A stretch of DNA of 64,000 nucleotides from positions 62,001 through 126,000 of the forward strand of contig NZ_FOTP01000008.1 in assembly GCF_900114605.1 (NCBI RefSeq). The letters run 5' to 3'. A model generated the notes under the pieces. It was not told where the DNA came from, made no database searches, and saw nothing but the letters and a program-made list of their open reading frames with translations. This document shows positions 28,717 to 37,203 of the stretch, piece by piece. Position 1 is the first letter of the stretch. The number at the start of each line of letters is the position of its first letter. This DNA comes from Bradyrhizobium sp. NFR13. GTDB lineage: Bacteria > Pseudomonadota > Alphaproteobacteria > Rhizobiales > Xanthobacteraceae. Position numbers and translations under genes: made by a program.

Positions 28717-29616
28717 ATGTTCACCATCGCCTCACTCTGGATCCCCTTCACGATCATCGCCTCGCTGGGGCAGGTGGCGCGCAACGCCATGCAGCGCTCG
28801 CTGACGGGCCCGCTAGGCACCTGGGGCGCAACCAATATCCGCTTCCTGTTCGGCTTCCCGTTTTCGATCGTCTTTTTCGTGGTGATCATCCTGGCAACGG
28901 GCGATAAGGTGCCGTGGCCATCAGCCGAATTCTGGCCGTGGCTGCTACTCGGCGCGCTGAGCCAGATCTTCGCCACGGGGCTCATGCTGGCAGCGATGAA
29001 TGATCGCTCCTTTGTGGTGACCACGGCCTATCTCAAGACCGAGGCGATCCAGACCGCGATTTTCGGTTTCGTCTTTCTCGGCGATCATCTGACGGCGCTG
29101 AAGGTTGCGGCGATCCTGATTGCTACCATCGGCGTTGTCGTCACGGCGCTGAGGCCCGGTGCCACGCGAGATATCGCCAGCATCCGGCCGACCGTCCTTG
29201 GGCTGGTTGCGGCGGCGGCTTTTGCGCTCTCGGCCGTCGGTTTTCGCGGTGCCATCATTACGGTGCCCGGTGTTAGTTTCGTCACGGCGGCATCATATGC
29301 GCTGGTCTGGGCGCTGTTCGTGCAGACCTTGATCCTGACCATCTACCTGCTGGCCCGTGCACCCAAGGTGCTGAGCGACATCCTCGGCCTGTGGAAGCCA
29401 TCGATGCTGGCCGGCTTCATGGGTGCTGCCGCCTCGCAATTCTGGTTCCTGGCCTTTGCACTTACGGCTGCTGCCAACGTGCGGACGCTGGCGCTGGTCG
29501 AGGTGCTGTTCGCGCAGGCTGTCGCCTATTATTCGTTCAAGCAGCCCCTTTCGGCACGCGAGTTGTCGGGGATCGCGCTGATTGTCGTCGGCGTGGCGAT
29601 GCTGGTAGCGGTGTGA
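28717..29616 (+). CDS. EamA/DMT-family transporter
   Basis: 299 residues, about ten hydrophobic segments in two EamA halves. RNAMQRSLTGPLGTWGATNIRFLFG near the start and KTEAIQTAIFGFVFLGDHLTALK at the end of the first half are typical, the second half repeating as ALVEVLFAQAVAYYSFKQPLSARE. These inner-membrane proteins export or exchange metabolites such as amino acids; the substrate cannot be read from sequence. It stands alone between the autotransporter and a nuclease gene. Confidence 0.9.
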   Translation: MFTIASLWIPFTIIASLGQVARNAMQRSLTGPLGTWGATNIRFLFGFPFSIVFFVVIILATGDKVPWPSAEFWPWLLLGALSQIFATGLMLAAMNDRSFVVTTAYLKTEAIQTAIFGFVFLGDHLTALKVAAILIATIGVVVTALRPGATRDIASIRPTVLGLVAAAAFALSAVGFRGAIITVPGVSFVTAASYALVWALFVQTLILTIYLLARAPKVLSDILGLWKPSMLAGFMGAAASQFWFLAFALTAAANVRTLALVEVLFAQAVAYYSFKQPLSARELSGIALIVVGVAMLVAV

Positions 29617-29707
29617 CGGCGCAGTGCGCGTGATGTCTCTTTCGTGGGCGCGCCTGCTGCGATAGGACTGATCGCAGCCCTCCCGTGCCGATCCCGAGAC
29701 CAGATTG

Positions 29708-30469
29708 ATGCGTATCCTTTCCCTCCTCTTCCTGCTGCTTGTCGCCAACCCGGCCTCGGCGGTCGAAGCCATCGTCAAGGACGGCGACACCATCCAGATC
29801 GGCAATGTCGCGTACAAGCTCGCCGGCCTGGACGCGCCGGAGGTGGATCAGCCCTGTGTTGATGAGCACGCCGACAACTGGACCTGCGGCGTCGAAGCAA
29901 GGGACCAACTGGTGAAACTGATCGGCAAGCGCGAGGTTCGCTGCGAGGACCTTGGCGAGGACAAGATCTACAAGAACCGCCGCGCCGGTCTCTGCAGCGT
30001 CGTTGGCGAGACGGGTAGCCTCAATCAGGCCGTGATCCGATCGGGCTATGCGGTGAGCGTCGAACCGTCGGACAAGGCAAGCGCCAAGACCAGCTTCAAG
30101 CCCGATGAAACGGCTGCCAAGGACAATCGCCAGGGGCTGTGGCGCGGATGCTTCGTGACACCCGCAGAGTTCCGCGGCAAGGCGAGCGACAGCCCGTTGC
30201 TCGGTTCGGCCTGTCGGAGCGACAAGGACAAAGAGCTGCGCGCGGCGCTGTTCCCCGCCGATCTCTCGATGCCGGCCGGCTGTAACATTCGGGCGAAACA
30301 GGTCCGCCGGGCAAAGTTTACCGGCCATGTCGGGGTCTATCTTATCCCCCAGTGCCAGAATTACGCGACCCAGCCGAAGCCGGACCGCTGGTTCTGCAGC
30401 GAGGACGACGCCCGCGCCGCAGGGTACCGCAAAGCGCTCAACTGTCAGGCCTCCAGCCGCCGCAACTGA
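29708..30469 (+). CDS. secreted thermonuclease-like protein
   Basis: 253 residues with a signal peptide (LLFLLLVANPASA, cleavage near 19). VKDGDTIQIGNVAYKLAGLDAPEVDQPC is the start of the staphylococcal nuclease fold, with the calcium-binding Asp of GLDAPE conserved; the usual Arg of the first active-site strand is Lys here (YKLAG), and the Glu and second Arg are not clear in VEARDQLVKL and YKNRRAGLC. About 100 Cys-rich residues follow the nuclease core and contain CRSDKDKELR and QCQNYATQ. ATG 29708 is preferred to the TTG one codon earlier. A nuclease or a nuclease-fold binding protein of the periplasm. Confidence 0.7.
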   Translation: MRILSLLFLLLVANPASAVEAIVKDGDTIQIGNVAYKLAGLDAPEVDQPCVDEHADNWTCGVEARDQLVKLIGKREVRCEDLGEDKIYKNRRAGLCSVVGETGSLNQAVIRSGYAVSVEPSDKASAKTSFKPDETAAKDNRQGLWRGCFVTPAEFRGKASDSPLLGSACRSDKDKELRAALFPADLSMPAGCNIRAKQVRRAKFTGHVGVYLIPQCQNYATQPKPDRWFCSEDDARAAGYRKALNCQASSRRN

Positions 30470-30527
30470 GCGATGAGCCGGTGGCGCTGGACGCGGCTGG
30501 TTGAACCACGTAGCAAATCAGGACGCC

Positions 30528-30573
30528 GGAATGAGCCGGGCGAGCACGTTATAACGTGTTCCTGGCTTATTCC
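30528..30573. repeat. 46-base imperfect palindrome with G-U wobble pairs
   Basis: GGAATGAGCCGGG (30528-30540) pairs with CCTGGCTTATTCC (30561-30573); the two departures from Watson-Crick pairing are G-U in RNA. After a 4/2 internal loop, CACGTTA (30545-30551) pairs with TAACGTG (30552-30558). It lies 26 bases before the MoxR gene start and after the nuclease gene. It could be a terminator without a U-run, a leader structure, or a copy of a dispersed palindromic element. Confidence 0.6.
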
Positions 30574-30599
30574 AGCATGCGAAATCCGGAGTGAAGCGC

Positions 30600-31550
30600 G
30601 TGGCCGAGAGCACCAGTTCGTCAGCATCGATCGAAGCCGTTGAGCGTAGCCTGGCGGCCGCCGGCTATATCGCCAGCCGGCAGATCGCCACCGCCGTCTA
30701 TCTTGCCGAGAAGATCGAGAAGCCGATCCTGGTCGAAGGCCCCGCCGGCGTGGGCAAGACCGAACTTGCCAAGGCGATTGCTGCCTCGCGCGGTCTCGAG
30801 ATGATCCGCATGCAATGCTACGAGGGCCTCGACGAGGCCAAGGCGCTGTATGAGTGGAAGTATGCCAAGCAGTTGCTCTACACCCAGATACTGAAAGACA
30901 AGCTCGGTGAAGTGCTGGGCGATGCAGATACGCTCGCCAAGGCGCTCGATCAACTTCATACTTTCGGCGACGTGTTCTTCTCGAAGGAGTTCGTCGAACC
31001 GCGCCCGCTGTTGCGCGCGCTGGAGCAGCCGATGGGGTGTGTGCTGTTGATCGACGAGATCGACAAATCCGACGCCGAATTCGAGTCGCTGCTGCTCGAA
31101 ATCCTGTCCGACTTCCAGGTCACGATTCCCGAACTTGGCACCGTGGTGGCCATCGTGCCGCCGACGGTGATCCTTACCTCGAATGGCGAACGCGATCTCG
31201 GCGATGCGCTGAAGCGCCGTTGTCTGCATCTGCATATCGGCTTCCCCGAGCCCAAGCTGGAAGAGCGCATCGTCGAAACTCGCGTGCCCGGCATCCCAGC
31301 TACGCTGCGCAAGCAGCTCGTCGGCTTCGTCAATCAGGTCCGCACGTTGGATCTCAAGAAGCTGCCGTCGGTCAGCGAGACCATCGACTGGGCCAAGGTG
31401 CTGGTGCTGCTCGGCGCGTCCGAACTCGGCCACGAGATGGTCAAGGATACGCTCAACGTACTTTTAAAGTATGAGGGAGACATTGAAGCCACGCTGCCGC
31501 AGGTCTCGGGTTTTGTCGCCAAGTCCGGCCGGCAAGGCGTGTTCGGCTAG
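30600..31550 (+). CDS. MoxR-family AAA+ ATPase
   Basis: 316 residues from GTG 30600 (GGAG at 30588-30591; GTG 30591 is also in frame). Walker A is GPAGVGKT at 47-54, Walker B LLIDEIDKSD near 147-156, and the arginine region DALKRRCLHLHI is present. MoxR ATPases work with von Willebrand A proteins to mature or insert metal into enzymes; the CoxD/CoxE pair that finishes the Mo-Cu site of CO dehydrogenase is a studied case. The VWA partner follows after three bases. No dehydrogenase genes are nearby, so the client is unknown. Confidence 0.93.
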   Translation: MAESTSSSASIEAVERSLAAAGYIASRQIATAVYLAEKIEKPILVEGPAGVGKTELAKAIAASRGLEMIRMQCYEGLDEAKALYEWKYAKQLLYTQILKDKLGEVLGDADTLAKALDQLHTFGDVFFSKEFVEPRPLLRALEQPMGCVLLIDEIDKSDAEFESLLLEILSDFQVTIPELGTVVAIVPPTVILTSNGERDLGDALKRRCLHLHIGFPEPKLEERIVETRVPGIPATLRKQLVGFVNQVRTLDLKKLPSVSETIDWAKVLVLLGASELGHEMVKDTLNVLLKYEGDIEATLPQVSGFVAKSGRQGVFG

Positions 31551-31553
31551 CCG

Positions 31554-32927
31554 ATGCGTGACACCCTGCATCGTTTCTTTCGGGCGGCGCGCGGCGCCGG
31601 GGTGAGAATCTCGCCCGCCGAAAGTATTGATGCGATGCGCGCGGTCGCCGAGGTCGGTCCCTCCGATCGCGGCATCCTGCGCGATGCGCTGCTGCTGACG
31701 CTGGCGAAATCCGGCGATGACAAGGCCGCGCTCGGTGCTTGTTTCGATACCTTCTTCACCCACCCCGATTTCGAGCAGTCTCCTGCGGCGAACGACGACG
31801 TGGAGGATGCGGACGGGGGTGCTAGCGAGAGCATCGAAACTGCGGAAGGCGCTGCGTCCGGTCAGGCCGCTGCGGAACTCGGCGCTCTCGCGCAGATGCT
31901 GCTTGCGCAGGACCGTGCGGCGATTGCTGCGGCGCTGTCGAATGCCTCGAATGCCGCAGGCTTGACCGATATCCGCGTCTTCACTCAGCGTGGGTTGTTT
32001 GCCAGCCGGGTGCTCGAACAGCTGGGGATCGCGCAATTGCGCGATGATATCGACGCCCTCAATGCCCGGAATTCGGCGGATGCCGAACGGCTCACTGCGG
32101 CGCTCGGCAGTCTGCGCGAGACCGTCAGCGAAATGGTAGCGCAGGCGCTGCTGCTCTATGGCAGCGAAGAGAAGGAGGCGCTGCGCAATGAGATACTGCG
32201 CAACGCCCCGATGGCGCGGCTGGAACAGCGCCAGATCGAGCAGATGCGGGCACTGATCCGCAACATCGCACGGCGGCTGCGCGAGCGTTTCAGCAAGCCG
32301 CGCAAACGGCAACGCCGCGGCCATCTCGACGTGCGCCGTACCATCCGCCGCAATGCTGCCTGGGGTGGCGTACCGTTCATGACGGCATGGAAACGCCGTC
32401 ATCGTGACAAGCCGAAGATCGTGGCCATCTGCGACGTCTCGGGCTCGGTGGCGCAGGTCTCCGACTTCTTCCTGCTGCTGATCCACAGCCTGCATGAAGT
32501 TGTGTCCGACGTGCGTTCCTTCGCTTTTTCCGGCAATCTGATCGAAGTCAGTGAGGTTCTGGAGAAGAACAAACCTGAAGAGGCGATGAAGAAGATCATG
32601 TCTTCGGTCGGTTATGGCTCGTCAGACTACGGTCGCTCCCTCGTTGATTTCGAGAAGGGCTTCATGAGTGCGATCACGCCACAGACCACGGTCATCGTTC
32701 TCGGCGACGCCCGCAGCAACAATCTGGATCCGCGCGCCGATATTCTGCGCCGCATCGGCGAGCGCTCGAAGCGGCTGGTCTGGCTCAATCCCGAGGGGCG
32801 CATGGCCTGGGGCTTCGGCGATTCCGAAATGCCGCGCTATGCGACCTTCTGCAATGTCGTGCGCCAATGCGCGACGGCGCAGCAACTCGAGCGCGCCGTC
32901 GCGGATATCGTGGCGACCTATCAATAG
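31554..32927 (+). CDS. VWA domain protein, CoxE-like
   Basis: 457 residues. An Ala/Glu-rich acidic linker (about 75-110) separates an N-terminal helical region from a C-terminal CoxE-type VWA domain. The MIDAS motif is CDVSGSV near residue 292, the Thr/Ser segment SSDYGRSL follows near 359, and VIVLGDARSNNLDPRAD near 382. The basic stretch RKRQRRGHLDVRRTIRRNAAWGG before it is typical of CoxE. Soluble partner of the adjacent MoxR ATPase. Converges with the DipZ-like gene ten bases away. Confidence 0.92.
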   Translation: MRDTLHRFFRAARGAGVRISPAESIDAMRAVAEVGPSDRGILRDALLLTLAKSGDDKAALGACFDTFFTHPDFEQSPAANDDVEDADGGASESIETAEGAASGQAAAELGALAQMLLAQDRAAIAAALSNASNAAGLTDIRVFTQRGLFASRVLEQLGIAQLRDDIDALNARNSADAERLTAALGSLRETVSEMVAQALLLYGSEEKEALRNEILRNAPMARLEQRQIEQMRALIRNIARRLRERFSKPRKRQRRGHLDVRRTIRRNAAWGGVPFMTAWKRRHRDKPKIVAICDVSGSVAQVSDFFLLLIHSLHEVVSDVRSFAFSGNLIEVSEVLEKNKPEEAMKKIMSSVGYGSSDYGRSLVDFEKGFMSAITPQTTVIVLGDARSNNLDPRADILRRIGERSKRLVWLNPEGRMAWGFGDSEMPRYATFCNVVRQCATAQQLERAVADIVATYQ

Positions 32928-32936
32928 CAGTCGTTA

Positions 32937-34679
32937 TTAGCCGAAGGTGAAGGCATAGGCTCGCACGCCCGGATCTAAGAATTCGATTCCGAATGTGCGG
33001 TCGGCGACGACGCCGGCCTGCCGCACCAGCTGATACAGCTTCGCATCCGTCACGGTTCCATACCCCTCCGCATCGGTATCCGTGCCATGGCTGGCGCCGG
33101 GCGCCGCGCCGTCGATGGTGACGCGAAAGCGCACCGGCTTGCCGTCCCGCGATGGGCCGAGAACCAGATGCAGGTCGCGGGCGTGGAAACGATAGGCGAT
33201 GCGACCTGATTGATCATCGAGCTGCGCATATTCGCGGCCGATGGTCCACGTGCCGCCCAGCGTCCAGCGATTCAGTGGCAGCATGTCGATGCCGCGATAG
33301 AGGCTTGGCACGTCTTCGCGTGCGCCGCCCGGCGACGTGAAACCGCTGGCCTGCGCATAGCCGAGATAGGTCTCCGACGAACGGAGTTGCTCCTCGTCCG
33401 CAGCGACCTGCGTGCCTTCCGCCTGGACCTTCGCAGCCTCAACAGCCGGCTTGTGGCCGGCTTCTGCGAGCAGTTGCTGGATCACCTGTTCGGACGTCGC
33501 GTAATTGCCTTCGCCGATCGCCTGATGGCGGATGCGACCATCGGCGCCGACGAAGTAGAGGGCAGGCCAAGCATTGTTGCTGAAGGCGCGCCAGATCCGG
33601 AAGTCGTTGTCGATTGCGACGGGATAGCCGACGCCGAGCTTCGTTGTTGCGGTGCTGACATTGCCGACGTTCTTCTCGAAGGCGAATTCCGGCGTGTGCA
33701 CGCCGATCACGACGAGGCCCTGATCGCGGTACTTCTCGGCCCAGGCGCGGACATGCGGCAGCACGCGCAGGCAGTTGATGCAGGAATAGGTCCAGAAATT
33801 CACCAGCACGACCTTGCCCTGCAGGTCTTCAGCCTTCAGTGGCGACGTGTTGAGCCATTGCCGGCTGCCCACGACCGACGCGAGCGGACCCGACAGCGTC
33901 GCATGGACCGTGGAATTGCCGATTGTCGTTCTGGCCTGCGCGGATGGTGCGGGCTGTAGCGTGTCGATCAGCTTGCTTTCAAACGCCGTCGTTGACGGCA
34001 GTGATAGTTGCGTCAGCAGGCGCGTATCCAGCCCAGCCCAGATCGCGATGGCGCCGAGCACCACTGCACCACCCAGCGCGCGACGCACGCCGTCGCTCCA
34101 TGGCATCAGTTCGCGCGCCTTGGCGAGCAAACGTCCGCCCAGCAGCATGCCGGCGGCGAGCGACGTTGCCGCACCAAGACCATAGGCGAGCAACAGCAAC
34201 ACGGTGTCGATTCCCGGCCCGTGCAGTGCTGCGCCGGTGAGGATCAGGCCCAGCACCGGTCCGGCACAGGGGGCCCAGACGAGGCCCGTCGCAATGCCGA
34301 GCAGCAGTGAGGATAGTGGTGTGCGACGTGTATTTGCGTCGCTTGCGTCCGCCCAGTTCGTCAGCCTCGCACCGAGCAGCACCAGCGGCGCCATCAGGCG
34401 CGTGGCGAGAGTCGGCAACAGCAGTGCCAGGCCGAACAGCGTCATCGCGATGAGGGCGATGGTTCTGCCGTATCGATTGGCCTCGATCGCCCAGTTGCCG
34501 GCCACAGAGGCGAGGCTGGCGGCCACTGCGAAGGTCAGTGTGAGGCCGATCAGCAAAGGCAATCCGCTGCGGCGGAACGGCTCATCCGCGCGGGCGAGAA
34601 TGATCGGCAGGATCGGAAAGATGCAGGGCGATGCGATGGTGAGCAGGCCGGCTGTATAAGCGAGGATGAAGAGCGTCAC
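32937..34679 (-). CDS. DipZ-like CcdA-thioredoxin fusion
   Basis: 580 residues starting at GTG 34679, where GGAG stands six bases upstream. Residues 1-235 form a CcdA/DsbD-type membrane domain with the paired cysteines Cys19 (SPCIFP) and Cys138 (APCAGP). A thioredoxin domain follows with CINC at 300-303 in FWTYSCINCLRVLPHV, then a DipZ-type C-terminal domain (FTSPGG, GGTWTIGREYA, PGVRAYAFTFG). The protein would carry electrons from cytoplasmic thioredoxin to periplasmic or cytochrome c maturation targets. It lies beside ohr/ohrR, consistent with thiol redox defence. Confidence 0.9.
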   Translation of the reverse strand: MTLFILAYTAGLLTIASPCIFPILPIILARADEPFRRSGLPLLIGLTLTFAVAASLASVAGNWAIEANRYGRTIALIAMTLFGLALLLPTLATRLMAPLVLLGARLTNWADASDANTRRTPLSSLLLGIATGLVWAPCAGPVLGLILTGAALHGPGIDTVLLLLAYGLGAATSLAAGMLLGGRLLAKARELMPWSDGVRRALGGAVVLGAIAIWAGLDTRLLTQLSLPSTTAFESKLIDTLQPAPSAQARTTIGNSTVHATLSGPLASVVGSRQWLNTSPLKAEDLQGKVVLVNFWTYSCINCLRVLPHVRAWAEKYRDQGLVVIGVHTPEFAFEKNVGNVSTATTKLGVGYPVAIDNDFRIWRAFSNNAWPALYFVGADGRIRHQAIGEGNYATSEQVIQQLLAEAGHKPAVEAAKVQAEGTQVAADEEQLRSSETYLGYAQASGFTSPGGAREDVPSLYRGIDMLPLNRWTLGGTWTIGREYAQLDDQSGRIAYRFHARDLHLVLGPSRDGKPVRFRVTIDGAAPGASHGTDTDAEGYGTVTDAKLYQLVRQAGVVADRTFGIEFLDPGVRAYAFTFG

Positions 34680-34773
34680 GATGATCTCCAGAAATACACG
34701 AGTGAAGCCGACGACCGTTCGGGGAACGCCGCGATCCGCGGACCGGTTGACGGTCCGCGGAAGCAAGGGTGGG

Positions 34774-35196
34774 TCAGATCAGGTTGATCGCGACATTGAT
34801 GTTGCCGCGCGTCGCCTTGGAGTAGGGGCAGATTTGATGCGCGGCATCGATCACCTGGCGAGCGACGTCCGGTGCAAGGCCGGGCAGGCTGACATTGAGG
34901 CGGGCCTGCAGGAAAAAGTCGCCGCCGGTGGTACCGAGGTCGACTTCGGTGTCGACGGCGACGTCGGTCGGCAGCTTGACCTTCAGATTACTGGCGGCGC
35001 GCCCCATGGCGCCGATGAAACAGGCCGACCAGCCAGCTGCGAACATCTGCTCGGGATTGGTGCCGGCGCCGGCCGAGCCGGGAGGCGACAGCTTGACGTC
35101 CAGCCGACCATCGGAACTTCGCGACGCGCCATCGCGGCCACCGGTGGTGTGGGTCTGGGCGGTGTAGAGAACCTTCTCAATGGTGGTCGTGGTCAT
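34774..35196 (-). CDS. ohr: organic hydroperoxide resistance protein
   Basis: 140 residues of the OsmC/Ohr family. The catalytic cysteines are Cys59 (GWSACF) and Cys123 (ICPYSKATRG), with Arg21 and Glu49 completing the active site. Ohr reduces fatty acid and other organic hydroperoxides using lipoylated proteins as donor. ATG 35196 has AGGAAAG at a good distance; ATG 35202 is too close to it. Divergent from the MarR-type regulator gene, the classic ohr-ohrR arrangement, with operator candidates between. Confidence 0.96.
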   Translation of the reverse strand: MTTTTIEKVLYTAQTHTTGGRDGASRSSDGRLDVKLSPPGSAGAGTNPEQMFAAGWSACFIGAMGRAASNLKVKLPTDVAVDTEVDLGTTGGDFFLQARLNVSLPGLAPDVARQVIDAAHQICPYSKATRGNINVAINLI

Positions 35197-35210
35197 GATC
35201 ATCTTTCCTT

Positions 35211-35245
35211 TTGTATCGTATGCGATGTAATCGAATGCGATACAA
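35211..35245. promoter_or_regulatory. two candidate OhrR operators upstream of ohr
   Basis: ATCGTATGCGAT at 35215-35226 and ATCGAATGCGAT at 35230-35241 are copies of one near-palindromic 12-mer in tandem, 15 bases apart. The block is flanked by the inverted repeat TTGTATCG (35211-35218) and CGATACAA (35238-35245). It lies 15 bases before the ohr start, where a bound repressor would block transcription. Confidence 0.7.
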
Positions 35246-35283
35246 GTAGCGGTATTGGCACTCCTGTCAACTCTTCCGATTTA

Positions 35284-35295
35284 ATCGCATCCGAT
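35284..35295. promoter_or_regulatory. third candidate OhrR operator, near ohrR
   Basis: ATCGCATCCGAT, the reverse complement of ATCGGATGCGAT, is a third copy of the 12-mer in the opposite orientation, 50 bases before ohrR. It suggests autoregulation of the repressor. Confidence 0.65.
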
Positions 35296-35345
35296 ATATA
35301 TGGGTCCGACAGGTCACGTTCTCGTGTCCCTGACGGAGTGCAAAC

Positions 35346-35831
35346 ATGCCATCCACCAAGCCCAAATCGATTGAACAAACCTCCACCGATTCCGCGCAAA
35401 CCGGGCCGAAACTGTCCGATTTCCTGTGTTTTTCGATTTATTCAGCCAATCTGGCTTATGGCCGGGCCTATAAGCCGATCCTCGAAAAGCTGGGTCTGAC
35501 CTACACCCAGTACATCGCCATCGTCGCGTTGTGGGAGCAGGACCGGCAAACCGTCAGTGGCCTCGGCGAGAAGCTGTTTCTGGAGTCGAATACGCTGACG
35601 CCAATCCTGAAGAAGCTGGAAACCATGGGCTATCTGCGCCGGCAGCGCGATCCCGAGGACGAGCGGCAGGTGGTTATCACCCTGACCGACGAAGGCCGGC
35701 GATTGCGCGAGAAGGGGCTGACCATGAATCTCGTGAAGGCATCCGGCCTTGAGCCCGACGAATTCAAGAAGATGCAGCAGGGCGTTGCCACGCTGCGCGA
35801 CAACCTCATCAAGGCTGCGCGCGAAAGCTGA
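35346..35831 (+). CDS. ohrR: MarR-family organic peroxide sensor
   Basis: 161 residues. After a 22-residue tail, LSDFLCFSIYSANLAYGRAYKPIL gives the conserved sensing Cys28, the only cysteine of the protein, so it is a one-cysteine type that would be inactivated by oxidation to sulfenic acid and a mixed thiol. The winged helix covers about 60-130 (FLESNTLTPILKKLE recognition helix, DPEDERQVVITLTDEG wing). It should repress ohr and itself through the repeated 12-mer in the shared upstream region. Confidence 0.93.
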   Translation: MPSTKPKSIEQTSTDSAQTGPKLSDFLCFSIYSANLAYGRAYKPILEKLGLTYTQYIAIVALWEQDRQTVSGLGEKLFLESNTLTPILKKLETMGYLRRQRDPEDERQVVITLTDEGRRLREKGLTMNLVKASGLEPDEFKKMQQGVATLRDNLIKAARES

Positions 35832-35924
35832 TCCGCAGGTTGGCCATGTAGCGCCTGGCATGCGGATGCATGCCGCGCCGTCCTCCTGTAACCTCAGGGC
35901 AGCAGATCAGTCCGAGAGGTTGGC

Positions 35925-37133
35925 GTGAGCGACATCGACACGATATTTACGCAGGCGAAGTTCGCCGATGGCAGCCTCAACACGATTGCGGTCAGTGGCG
36001 GTCTGATCACCGGGATCGCATCCGGCAGCGATCCAGCACCGACAGCCGCAGAGACCATCGATCTCGGCGGCACGCTCGTCATCCCATCCTTCGTCGAAGG
36101 CCATGTTCATCTCGACACCAGTTTCCACGGTGATATCTGGCGGCCGCATGTGCCGTATTCGAACGGCTTCAACGTGCAGGAACGTGTCGCCATCCAGGCA
36201 GACAACATAGTCAAGGCCGCGCCGATGGCTGAGCGGGCGCGGAGCCAGCTTGAGCTTTGCCTCGGCCACGGCAGCACGCGGATGCGCAGCCACGTGATGG
36301 TGGACGGTTCGGTAGGCCTCAAATCGCTTGAGACCATCCTCGCCGTGCGCGAGGCGCATCGCGACCTCATCGAGATCCAGCTTGTCGCCTTCCCGCAAAG
36401 CGGCATCCTGCGCAGCCCGGGCACGCCGGATCTGCTCGATGCTGCTTTCGATCTCGGCGCGAATGTGATCGGTGGCCTCGATCCCGGTGGCTTCGACCGC
36501 GATGTCGAGAAGCATCTCGACGTGGTGTTCGGCATCGCCGAGCGACGTGGTGTTGATGTCGATATTCATCTACACGATCCCTCGATGCTCGGCATTTTCG
36601 AGATCGAGCAGATCTGCGCGCGCACGCAGGCGCTGGGCCTGCAGGGCCATGTCGCCATCAGTCATGCGTATTCGCTCGGCGATGTCGCTCCTGATGTTGT
36701 GCAGCGAACAGCCGAGTTGTTGGCAGCGAGCAGCGTCGCCATCATGACCAATGCGCCTGGGGCGCGGCCGTTTCCGTCGGTGAAATTGTTGCGCAAGGCC
36801 GGTGTCACCGTGTTCGGTGGCTGCGACAACATCCGCGACTCATGGTGGCCCTATGGCGATGGCGACATGCTTGGCCGTGCGATGATGATCGGCTACCGTT
36901 CGGGCTTCAATACCGATGAAGACCTGGCGCTGGCCTTCGACATTGTTACTGCCGGTGGCGCCAAGGCGCTGCGGCTGGAGGATCACGGCCTCCGCGTCGG
37001 CGCCAAAGCCGATTTCGTTGTCATCGATGCGCCGCATGTGCCGCAAGCGGTAGTCGATCTGCCGAAGCGCCGCGCGGTCTACAAGAATGGGCGGCTGGTG
37101 GCGCGCGACGGCAAGGTCGTCCGAAAGGCTTGA
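35925..37133 (+). CDS. amidohydrolase, cytosine deaminase-like
   Basis: 402 residues from GTG 35925 with GAGAGG at 35914-35919. Metal ligands expected in the family are visible: His60 and His62 (EGHVHLD), IHLHD near 214, ISHAYSLG near 245 and Asp in GGCDNIRDSWWP near 312. Cytosine/isoguanine deaminases and related N-acyl or cyclic-amidine hydrolases have this pattern, and FHGDIWRP-like loops vary with substrate. It is 70 bases upstream of the gamma-glutamyltransferase homologue. Class is sure, substrate is not. Confidence 0.85.
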   Translation: MSDIDTIFTQAKFADGSLNTIAVSGGLITGIASGSDPAPTAAETIDLGGTLVIPSFVEGHVHLDTSFHGDIWRPHVPYSNGFNVQERVAIQADNIVKAAPMAERARSQLELCLGHGSTRMRSHVMVDGSVGLKSLETILAVREAHRDLIEIQLVAFPQSGILRSPGTPDLLDAAFDLGANVIGGLDPGGFDRDVEKHLDVVFGIAERRGVDVDIHLHDPSMLGIFEIEQICARTQALGLQGHVAISHAYSLGDVAPDVVQRTAELLAASSVAIMTNAPGARPFPSVKLLRKAGVTVFGGCDNIRDSWWPYGDGDMLGRAMMIGYRSGFNTDEDLALAFDIVTAGGAKALRLEDHGLRVGAKADFVVIDAPHVPQAVVDLPKRRAVYKNGRLVARDGKVVRKA

Positions 37134-37203
37134 ATCATCGGCCAGACCCGTTACGACTGCGCCCGACGATCCGCTGGCATGCCAGAGACTTTGGAGACGA
37201 TGA

